Assembly: GCF_900129425.1 (NCBI RefSeq)
Contig: NZ_LT670817.1
Coordinates: forward strand, 4,712,001 to 4,776,000
DNA from: Bradyrhizobium erythrophlei
GTDB lineage: Bacteria; Pseudomonadota; Alphaproteobacteria; Rhizobiales; Xanthobacteraceae
Direction: 5' to 3'
DNA length: 64,000 nucleotides
Of this stretch, positions 52,196 to 59,852 are shown piece by piece. The number at the start of each line of letters is the position of its first letter. The stretch's first letter is position 1. The position numbers and the translations under genes are program-made. The notes beneath the pieces are model-generated. The model worked only from the letters and a program-made list of their open reading frames with translations, was not told the DNA's origin and did not search any database.

Positions 52196-52288
52196 CGTCA
52201 TTGCAGTTGTTGAGGTCCCAAAAGCTGGATGCTTCGCGGAGCCTGTCATCGGGCGCGCATTCGCGCGACCCGTTGGCTCGCAATGACG
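52196..52288. repeat. Dispersed inverted-repeat element (CGTCATTGC ends)
   Basis: CGTCATTGC and GCAATGACG form perfect nine-base ends. Inside is AAGCTGGATGCTTCGCGGAGC and CGGGCGCGCATTCGCGCGACCCG. Lies between smpB and the peroxiredoxin gene. Confidence 0.85.
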
Positions 52289-52310
52289 GATCAAGATGAG
52301 GGTGGCCATT

Positions 52311-52784
52311 CTATCCTCGTGCCCGCAGCAGGCGGCCCTTCTCCCTGCCCCAGTCGCGTTTTTTCTCGCTCTCGCGCTTGTCATGCAGTTTCTTGCCCTT
52401 CGCCACCGCCAGCAAGAGCTTGGCGCGGCCGCGCTCGTTGAAATAAAGTTTTAGCGGAATCAGGGTCATGCCGTCGCGGTCGACCGCGCCCATCAGCTTG
52501 TTGATCTGCTTTCTGTGCAGCAACAGCTTGCGCGGCCGTTTCGGCTCGTGATTGAAACGGTTGGCCTGCAGGTATTCCGGAATATTGGCGTTGATCAGCC
52601 AGATCTCGCCGTCCTTGGTATCCGCGTAGGATTCCGCAATGGTGGTCTTGCCGTTGCGGATCGACTTGACCTCGGTGCCGGTCAGCGCGATTCCTGCTTC
52701 CAGCGTGTCCTCGATCGCATAGTTGAACCGGGCCTTGCGATTTTCGGCGACGACCTTGATCGCGCGCTCGTTCTTTTCGGCCAT
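52311..52784 (-). CDS. smpB: SsrA-binding protein SmpB
   Basis: SmpB delivers tmRNA to stalled ribosomes. The OB-fold protein of 157 residues has YAIEDTLEAGIALTGTEVKSIRNGK, IWLINANIPEYLQANRFNHEPKRPRKLLLH and the basic helical tail KGKKLHDKRESEKKRDWGREKGR that mimics mRNA in the decoding site. No tmRNA gene was recognised nearby. It is on the same strand as mscL and dapA. Confidence 0.97.
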   Translation of the reverse strand: MAEKNERAIKVVAENRKARFNYAIEDTLEAGIALTGTEVKSIRNGKTTIAESYADTKDGEIWLINANIPEYLQANRFNHEPKRPRKLLLHRKQINKLMGAVDRDGMTLIPLKLYFNERGRAKLLLAVAKGKKLHDKRESEKKRDWGREKGRLLRARG

Positions 52785-52841
52785 GATAAATTCGTCCCAG
52801 GCAATTGCTCAGCGATAGCACTCAGTCGGCGCGCACGCACG

Positions 52842-53252
52842 TCAAGACCTTTTGAGCAGATCGCGGATCTCGGTCAGCAGTTCTTCCTGCCGGGTCGGTT
52901 TCGGCGGCGCTGCCGCTTCATCCCCGCGCTTCAGCTTGTTGATGAACCTGATAACCACGAACAGCACGAAGGCGATGATAAGGAAGTTGATAGTCAGGGT
53001 GAGGAAATTGCCCCAGGCCAGCGCCGCGCCCTGCTTTTTCGCGTCTGCAAGATTGCCGGCAGTGACCGCTTTCGACAGCGGCGTGAAGTAGTTGGAGAAG
53101 TCCAGGCCACCGGTAATGGCGCCGATGATCGGCATGATGATATCGCCGACCAGCGAGGTCACGATCGCGCCGAACGCGGCACCGATGACGACGGCGACCG
53201 CGAGGTCGACGACGTTGCCCTTCATGGCGAATTCACGGAACTCCTTCAGCAT
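52842..53252 (-). CDS. mscL: Large-conductance mechanosensitive channel
   Basis: MscL opens under membrane tension to release solutes in osmotic downshock. The start MLKEFREFAMKGNVVDLAVAVVIGAAFG at 53252 gives the amphipathic N-terminal helix and first membrane helix; AGAAGGG lies upstream. The second helix is LTLTINFLIIAFVLFVVIRFIN, and the C-terminal coil is charged. Length 136 is typical; a GTG/ATG 14 codons earlier exists but is less likely. Confidence 0.94.
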   Translation of the reverse strand: MLKEFREFAMKGNVVDLAVAVVIGAAFGAIVTSLVGDIIMPIIGAITGGLDFSNYFTPLSKAVTAGNLADAKKQGAALAWGNFLTLTINFLIIAFVLFVVIRFINKLKRGDEAAAPPKPTRQEELLTEIRDLLKRS

Positions 53253-53307
53253 CCGCAAACCCTTCTCTTCGACGGCGCCCACCGGATTATTCATCGCTTG
53301 GGGAGGC

Positions 53308-54198
53308 CTAGTTGATCAGGCCGGCATGCACCATGGCATTGCGCACCGCGACGCGCGTGGGCTCCGATACTGGCACCATAGGCAGGCGCAGCGTCTCATC
53401 CATCTTGCCGAGCAGCGACAGCGCATATTTCACCGGCGACGGATTGGACTCGATGAAGAGGTTGGTGTGCAGCGGCATCAGCTTGTCGTGCAGCTTGAGC
53501 GCGGTGGCGAGGTCGCCCTTCTGCCAGGCGAGGTGAAATTCCGAGCATAGCCGCGGCGCGACGTTGGAGGTCACGGAAATGCAGCCGTGACCGCCATGGG
53601 CCATGTATCCGAGCACGGTGGCATCCTCGCCCGACAGCTGGTTGAAATCCTCGCCCAGCCTGGCGCGCTGCTGCGAAACCCGCACCATGCTCGCGGTCGC
53701 ATCCTTGACGCCGGCGATGTTCTTCAATTCGAACAGCCGCGCCATGGTATCCACGCTCATGTCGATCACCGAGCGCGGCGGGATATTGTAGATGATGATC
53801 GGGATTCCGATCGCATCATTGATCGCCTTGAAGTGCTGGTACATGCCCTCCTGGGTCGGCTTGTTGTAGTACGGCGTCACCACCAGCACTGCGCTGGCGC
53901 CGGCTTGCTCGGCATGCTCGGCAAGCTCGATCGCCTCCCTGGTCGAATTGGAGCCGGCGCCGGCGATGACGGGAACGCGGCCTCTGGCCTCGTCGATGCA
54001 CCATTCGACGATGCGCTTGTGCTCGTCGTGGTTCACGGTCGGGCTTTCGCCGGTCGTGCCGACCGGCACCAGGCCGTGGGTGCCCTCGGCGATTTGCCAG
54101 CTCACCAGCGCCCGGAAGGCCGCCTCATCGAGCGAGCCGTTCTTGAACGGCGTGACCAACGCGGTGAATGAGCCACGGAAATTCGTCTTGGCTGCCAT
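53308..54198 (-). CDS. dapA: 4-hydroxy-tetrahydrodipicolinate synthase
   Basis: DapA condenses pyruvate and aspartate semialdehyde in the lysine and meso-diaminopimelate pathway. The TIM-barrel has GTTGESPTVNHDEH, VVTPYYNKPTQEGMYQHFKAI, IIIYNIPPRS and the Schiff-base lysine in IAGVKDATASM, with GEDATVLGYMAHGGHGCISVTSNVAP. Length 296. It lies upstream of mscL; peptidoglycan precursors link it loosely with the divergent transglycosylase gene. Confidence 0.96.
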   Translation of the reverse strand: MAAKTNFRGSFTALVTPFKNGSLDEAAFRALVSWQIAEGTHGLVPVGTTGESPTVNHDEHKRIVEWCIDEARGRVPVIAGAGSNSTREAIELAEHAEQAGASAVLVVTPYYNKPTQEGMYQHFKAINDAIGIPIIIYNIPPRSVIDMSVDTMARLFELKNIAGVKDATASMVRVSQQRARLGEDFNQLSGEDATVLGYMAHGGHGCISVTSNVAPRLCSEFHLAWQKGDLATALKLHDKLMPLHTNLFIESNPSPVKYALSLLGKMDETLRLPMVPVSEPTRVAVRNAMVHAGLIN

Positions 54199-54427
54199 GG
54201 ACTTCCTCCGAACGCGCGGTTTGCGGCTTTGACTTTGCTGAAAGGCACCAATTCATACCGGGTCCGGCGGCCAGGCGAAAGGCCTGGTCCTACACCAGCC
54301 GGCCGCGATTTTGCCGCGGTAATGGCGCAGACATCGGCTGTTCAGACATATTTGGTATTTTGACCACATATTCAATCAAATAGACCGAGGCCTTGAGCGA
54401 TTGAATGATTCGCCGCGAAGGAACGCA

Positions 54428-56650
54428 GTGACCCCATCCACCCGCGCAACCGCATTGCGATCGACGGCCCTGGCGACCAGCCTGGCGCTGGCGCTCGGAT
54501 TATCGGCCATCGCGGCCGAAGCCTGGGCCAAGGCGAAAGTTCCACTGCCAAAGCCGCGGCCGATCGCGCGCAACGTCGTGCCCAAGACTTCTCCTAATCC
54601 TAAAAATACCGCCAGCGCCGCCGCAAAAGATACCGCGCCCGCCCCCGCGGCGGCCGCGATCGCGCCCGCGACCCGCCAGCATGCGACGCTGCCACCTCCG
54701 CCCGCACGCAAGCCGCCGCCGCCGGCCGCCGTGGCCGCCACCTCGTCGACATCGCAGGCCGATACCGATGCGCTGGAAAATGTCATCGAGCTGGTACGCG
54801 CCCACAAGCCCACCGATGCGACCCAGGCTGAAGCGGCAATATCCGATCCGGTAGCAAAGAAGCTGGCGGAATGGATCATCCTGCGCAGCGACGACAATGG
54901 CGCGACGGTCGAGCGCTATCGCGCCTTCCTTGCGGCCAATCCGAGCTGGCCTTCGCAGAGCTTTCTGCGCCGGCGGCTGGAAGCGGCGCTGTGGGACGAC
55001 CGTCGCGACGACGCGACGGTATGGTCCTGGTTCGAAAACGAATCGCCATTGTCGGCCAAAGGCCGATTCGCGCTGGCGCGCGTCATGATCGCGCGCGGCG
55101 ACCGTGCCAATGCGGAGCGCCTGGTGCGCGAAGCGTGGCGAAACGATGCCATGTCCGAGGATACCGAGAGCGCAGCGCTCGATCAGTTCGGCGCACTGCT
55201 GACGCCGGGCGATCAAAAGGCGCGAATGGATTCGCTGCTCTATGGCAGCGAACACCAAGCGGCGCTGCGCGCTGCCAAGCGGCTCGGCGCCAATGAGGTC
55301 GCGCTGGCGAAAGCGCGCATCGCGGCCTACCACAAGGCCCCTAACACCAGGGCGCTGCTCGACGCTGTTCCGCGCGAACTGCATAACGATCCCGGCTACA
55401 TCTTCAGCAAGATCCAGTTGCTGCGGCGCGAAGAGAAATTCACCGAGGCCGTGCAACTCATGCTCGCCGCGCCGAAGGACCCGGGCCGCCTGTACAATGT
55501 CGACGAGTGGTGGATCGAGCGCCGATTGCTGTCGCGCAAGATGATCGACGCCGGCGAGTACCGCACCGCCTATCTGATTGCGCGCGACGCGGCACTTCCG
55601 ACGCGCGACATCTACAAAACCGAGCAGGAATTCACCGCCGGCTGGATCGCGCTGCGCTTCCTGACCGACCCGGCGACGGCCGCGCAGCATTTTGCGCGCA
55701 TCGGCGTCGGCAGCGTCAACCCGACCGCGCTGGCGCGTGCCGGCTATTGGCAGGGCCGCGCCGCGGAAGCGGCGGGCCGCTCCCAGCAGGCCCGGGCCGC
55801 CTACACCGCGGCCGCGGAACAATCGACCAGTTACTACGGGCAATTGGCGCGCGCGAAACTCGGGCTGCCGCAGATCGAGTTGAACGGCGCGCCTGCTGCT
55901 CGCGGACGCGGAATCGAACGGCTCGAGGTCGTCCGCGCCGTACAACTGCTCTATGCGCTGGGCGAACGCGACATCGCCATCCCGATTTTCGCCGACATGG
56001 GCGAAAACGGCGATCCCGATGCGCTCGTGGGGCTTGGCGAACTGGCTTCCCGCAATGGCGACGCGCGCGGCATGCTGCTGCTCGGCAAGGCCGCGCTCAA
56101 TCGCGGGCTGCCGTTCGATTTCTACGCCTATCCCGTGACCGGAATCCCGCCGTTCAAATCGATCGGGCCTGATGTCGAGCAAAGCATCGTGTTCGCCATC
56201 GCCCGGCAGGAAAGCGCCTTCAACCCCAACGACGTTTCGCCGGCGAATGCCTACGGGCTGATGCAGGTGACGCCGGATGCCGGCCGCTATGTCTGCAAAA
56301 GATACGGCGCCAGCTTCAACCTTGCCCGGATGAAGACCGACCCGGTCTACAACGCTGCCCTCGGCGCCGCCGAACTCGGCGGCCTGATCGAGGACTACCG
56401 CGGCTCCTACATCATGACGTTCGCGGCCTACAATGCCGGCCGCGGCAGCGTCAAGAAATGGGTCGAGCGTTACGGCGATCCGCGCGATCCCAAGGTCGAC
56501 GCGGTGGACTGGGTCGAACTGATACCATTCTCCGAGACCCGCAATTATGTGCAGCGGATCATGGAGAATTTGCAGATCTATCGGGCGCGATTCGGCGGCG
56601 GAACGCGGCTGCAGATCGAGGCCGATTTGCACCGCGGCAGCGTCGAATAG
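54428..56650 (+). CDS. slt: Soluble lytic murein transglycosylase
   Basis: The 740-residue periplasmic enzyme cleaves peptidoglycan glycan strands. GTG at 54428 with AAGGA six bases upstream gives a signal peptide (ALATSLALALGLSAIAAEAWA). An Ala/Pro-rich stretch and superhelical middle domain follow, then the SLT domain with catalytic Glu595 in ARQESAFNP, AYGLMQVTPDAG, and AYNAGRGSVKKW near the end. Divergent from dapA. The last 150 residues resemble Slt70. Confidence 0.94.
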   Translation: MTPSTRATALRSTALATSLALALGLSAIAAEAWAKAKVPLPKPRPIARNVVPKTSPNPKNTASAAAKDTAPAPAAAAIAPATRQHATLPPPPARKPPPPAAVAATSSTSQADTDALENVIELVRAHKPTDATQAEAAISDPVAKKLAEWIILRSDDNGATVERYRAFLAANPSWPSQSFLRRRLEAALWDDRRDDATVWSWFENESPLSAKGRFALARVMIARGDRANAERLVREAWRNDAMSEDTESAALDQFGALLTPGDQKARMDSLLYGSEHQAALRAAKRLGANEVALAKARIAAYHKAPNTRALLDAVPRELHNDPGYIFSKIQLLRREEKFTEAVQLMLAAPKDPGRLYNVDEWWIERRLLSRKMIDAGEYRTAYLIARDAALPTRDIYKTEQEFTAGWIALRFLTDPATAAQHFARIGVGSVNPTALARAGYWQGRAAEAAGRSQQARAAYTAAAEQSTSYYGQLARAKLGLPQIELNGAPAARGRGIERLEVVRAVQLLYALGERDIAIPIFADMGENGDPDALVGLGELASRNGDARGMLLLGKAALNRGLPFDFYAYPVTGIPPFKSIGPDVEQSIVFAIARQESAFNPNDVSPANAYGLMQVTPDAGRYVCKRYGASFNLARMKTDPVYNAALGAAELGGLIEDYRGSYIMTFAAYNAGRGSVKKWVERYGDPRDPKVDAVDWVELIPFSETRNYVQRIMENLQIYRARFGGGTRLQIEADLHRGSVE

Positions 56651-56724
56651 GGCTTTGTATCGCAACGGGCCGCTCGCGGCGCCTTCGCCGCAGATCGAAA
56701 CAATCGTGCTCCATCCGCCGTTGC

Positions 56725-56773
56725 AAAAAAAATCCCCCTCCCGATAGACGATCAGGCGTCTACCGAAAGGGGG
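56725..56773 (-). terminator. Terminator downstream of the MetA-like outer-membrane gene
   Basis: Read leftward, CCCCCTTTCGGTAGAC pairs with GTCTATCGGGAGGGGG with a few mismatches around an eight-base loop, followed by eight T. It lies between the convergent slt and MetA-like genes. Confidence 0.85.
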
Positions 56774-56791
56774 ACCTGCGTTACGTCGAAC

Positions 56792-57802
56792 TTATTTGTG
56801 GTACATCGCGGGCTTCGGCGCCGCCTCGTCGGGTCCCCAGAGGCGATAGCTGAGTGTCGCGAACACCGTCAGACCCTGCGGAACCAGGGAAAAGTCCTCG
56901 CCGGTCGCCGCGACAGCGGCGGGGTTCGAAGCCTTTGCGTACACTTCCTGTGTTGCCCACACCGACAAGTTCGCGGGTCCGAAGTTGTAGCCTACGAGAC
57001 CGCCGACCGCCCAGACATTGAACCTTTGGGCGTTCAACAGGGTACCGGTGGGATAGACGCAGGTGGCCGAACACGAATCGTTGGAAACCTGGCCGAAGTA
57101 GTAAGCGACAGGTCCAAACGTCCACTTGCCGATCGTTTTGGTGGCGGTAAGGTCGACATGGAGAAGGTCACCCGATGTGTACTGAGAGACGGTGTTCCTC
57201 GTATTCAATTCCGCATAGATGGCGGCGCTCAGGTTCCAGCCGTCTTTCAGATACGACACGATGAATTCGGGCTGGAATGTCCAGTACGGGGATCCAACGC
57301 TCCCGGTGCCAGTAAAACCAGTCACGGTTCCATCCGGCGTATAGATGCCGAGGCCGGTTTTGATGGCAAATCCGCTGTCTGCAAGCTTCCAGCTCAACTC
57401 AACCGGGACGATGTAGGTGTTGTGCACGCCGGATTGTTGCACGTTGATTGGGGCGCCGAAACTATCCATCACGAACGGCTGCACAACGACGGCGTCGTAA
57501 GTGGCGCCGAGGAATGTCCAGCCGGGAACGAACAGGAAGCCCTGCACGTCGACCGCCCCCTGCACGCCGGTTCTGGTGTTTCCATTAAGGGCAGTCGTGA
57601 CGCCCGGCCCGGTCAAATTGGCCTGGTAGGTGAACACCTGGTTGAACATATAGATGCCCGGCGGGGGAACTCCGGCGCTCGCGCCGATCAGTACGCCTGG
57701 TTGGCTTTGCGCCGCTACCAACGCCTCCTTGGCGTATCCTTGCGAGCAAGAAAGCCCGACCAGGCCCGCAGCGATAAGCAGAGCTTTACTGTTCAATTTC
57801 AT
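56792..57802 (-). CDS. Outer-membrane transporter of the phenol MetA-degradation type
   Basis: The 336-residue protein has a signal peptide (ALLIAAGLVGLSCSQGYA) and an alternating aromatic/polar beta-barrel pattern ending RLWGP. Blocks such as GIYMFNQVFTYQAN, TFLGATYDAVVVQPF and YWTFQPEFIVSYLKDGWNLSAAIYAEL match the SphA-like/MetA_deg barrel family, thought to import hydrophobic compounds. No catabolic genes are adjacent. A strong terminator follows. Confidence 0.82.
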   Translation of the reverse strand: MKLNSKALLIAAGLVGLSCSQGYAKEALVAAQSQPGVLIGASAGVPPPGIYMFNQVFTYQANLTGPGVTTALNGNTRTGVQGAVDVQGFLFVPGWTFLGATYDAVVVQPFVMDSFGAPINVQQSGVHNTYIVPVELSWKLADSGFAIKTGLGIYTPDGTVTGFTGTGSVGSPYWTFQPEFIVSYLKDGWNLSAAIYAELNTRNTVSQYTSGDLLHVDLTATKTIGKWTFGPVAYYFGQVSNDSCSATCVYPTGTLLNAQRFNVWAVGGLVGYNFGPANLSVWATQEVYAKASNPAAVAATGEDFSLVPQGLTVFATLSYRLWGPDEAAPKPAMYHK

Positions 57803-58451
57803 ATGTCCCCCGTGTTGTTCTTATGACACCCCTGCCCACCCTCAGCCATCCGAGGGGGGCGGGCCGTTAAACCCCGACCGGTGTTATTTCAAGATGCCCC
57901 TTTGTCGCACACGCAGATTTGTCCCTCCTTGAACAAAGGCCAAGTGAAATCCTGCGATGCACCTCTTGGCGTCATCTTTTCCCCCAATGTGTGGCAGTCC
58001 GAGCACACTTCCCGGGCGGCGGCTCGTTCAGTTCAAAACCCATGCATCCATCTGATTTTACGTAATATTTTTCCCTGTAAGCATAAATTCCTGGCCTTTG
58101 GAAATGCGACCGATCTGGCGAGGGATCGGGAATAAAGGCGCAGGCAGATCGCGCGCTATACGCACTTCGAATCATTGCTGCGCGGCGTGAAGCGGGCTCT
58201 CGATAAGCAAAAAGGCGATCTCAAAAATATGATTGGTCGCCAAACTTGCGTCCGATGAAATTGGCTTTTGTCTTCCGCATGAACGTCAGTACCTCAGAAC
58301 GGTCGCTCTCGCGGCGCCGTACTAACCCGGCGCGCGATCGTTGCGCGCCCGAGCAGGACGGACGATCCGTTGTTGCAAGGGGCCGCCTGCCGACGTAGGT
58401 AGCCAAGTGATAATTCGTACCGTCCACCGCGGCGGCAGAATCGGAGGGGAT
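57803..58451. other. Gene-free region between MetA-like and TPR genes
   Basis: Relatively AT-rich patches (for example TTACGTAATATTTTT near 58060) contrast with the GC-rich flanks. Short open frames at 57881-58135 and 57972-58175 lack ribosome sites and family likeness. It probably contains the divergent promoters of both flanking genes; nothing else recognised. Confidence 0.45.
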
Positions 58452-59594
58452 ATGCACTTTTCAGCGAAGCTTGCCGGGTTGGCGACATTGATCGCCATCT
58501 CCAGTCCGGTTCTGGCCGACCATCAAAGCGATCTTGAGCAGTGCAAATTTATTGGAGAAATCAGCAAGGCCGACCTGAGCATCGCGGCATGCGACCGCGC
58601 GCTCAACGATCCCAAAACGACCGGAACAGGCCGCGCAGCCGCATTCAGCAACCGCTGCGGATGGTGGTGGGCCAAAAAAGATCCGGATCGCGCATTGTCG
58701 GATTGTAACGAAGCCATCCGGCTCGATCCCGCTTATCCCGCAGCCTACATCAATCGTGGCAACGCCTACTTGAACAAAGCCGACCCCGAGCGCGCCTTCG
58801 CTGATTTCAACGAGGCGGTCCGGCTCGATCCCAAAAACGCCTGGGCCTATAGCGGGCGGGGCAACCTGTACAAAAACAAGGGTGACCTCAACCACGCCCT
58901 GGCCGACTTTAGCGAGTCGATCCGGCTCGATCCCAATTATGCCATGGCCTATTTCTTCCGCGGCGACCTGTACAAGCGCAAGGGCGACTTCGACCATGCC
59001 TTGGCTGATCTCAACGAGTCGATCCGGCTCGACCCCAACAACACCATGGCCTACTTCACCCGGGGCAGCGTGTCCTACATCACGGGCAACAATCCCGGCG
59101 CCCTGGAAGACTTTACCAAATCGATCCGGCTCGACCCCGAAAATGCCGCGGCCTACTTCAACCGGGGCGTCGCATACTTTCTCATCGGAGGCCGTATCGC
59201 GGACGCGGAGGCTGATTTCAGGAAGGCAAGCGAGCTCAACCCAAAGGACGCCTATACGGCGCTCTGGCTCGATCTCACCGAGCGTCGCAATAGCGTCCCG
59301 AGCCATTTGGCGCAGGCTGCAAAACAACTGGACCTCGCCGGATGGCCCGCGCCGGTTATCCGCGAATTCCTCGGCGAACTCAGCGTCGATCAGACACTCG
59401 CTGCGGCCTCCGACAACGATCCGAAGACCAGGCTGGGGCAAACCTGCGAGGCCAATTTTTACAGCGGAGAATTTGCGTTGCTGAAAAAAGAGAGGCAGGA
59501 AGCGTTGCGCCTGCTTCGGGTCGCGGCCGGCGATTGCCCGCGCGGCTTCATCGAATCGACAGCCGCAATAGCGGAGCTCTTAGTCAAGCACTAG
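58452..59594 (+). CDS. Exported TPR-repeat protein
   Basis: The 380-residue protein has a signal peptide (LAGLATLIAISSPVLA-D). Six tandem TPR units follow (e.g. YPAAYINRGNAYLNKADPERAFADFNEAVRLDP, ending IRLDPN repeatedly) and a helical C-terminal region. It is probably a periplasmic scaffold; TPR units bind peptides. GGAGGGG precedes the ATG at 58452. It lies 258 bases before the larger TPR-glycosyltransferase gene on the same strand. Confidence 0.85.
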   Translation: MHFSAKLAGLATLIAISSPVLADHQSDLEQCKFIGEISKADLSIAACDRALNDPKTTGTGRAAAFSNRCGWWWAKKDPDRALSDCNEAIRLDPAYPAAYINRGNAYLNKADPERAFADFNEAVRLDPKNAWAYSGRGNLYKNKGDLNHALADFSESIRLDPNYAMAYFFRGDLYKRKGDFDHALADLNESIRLDPNNTMAYFTRGSVSYITGNNPGALEDFTKSIRLDPENAAAYFNRGVAYFLIGGRIADAEADFRKASELNPKDAYTALWLDLTERRNSVPSHLAQAAKQLDLAGWPAPVIREFLGELSVDQTLAAASDNDPKTRLGQTCEANFYSGEFALLKKERQEALRLLRVAAGDCPRGFIESTAAIAELLVKH

Positions 59595-59852
59595 GGATTG
59601 TATTTACGTCGGGGCTCCGATGGATGAAATGGCCCGCGGGTCGCAACGCATTCCCTGCCAATGCGCTGTCGTTGCGGCCAACATCAGATGACATCGGGGG
59701 TCCGCTCGGGCGGCGCGGTAAAACCGATGCGGCAAACGCGCAGCTGACATGGACCGGGGTACCCTGCCCTTTACCACGGCCGGCCGTTTCCGGTTTGCGA
59801 GGCGATCAAGTAGCCTGTCGCGGACACGGCGCCGCCCGGCATTGAGGAATAA

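Noticed and set aside
57881..58135. 84-codon frame in the gap before the TPR gene
   Set aside because: No ribosome site, biased composition and no recognisable family.
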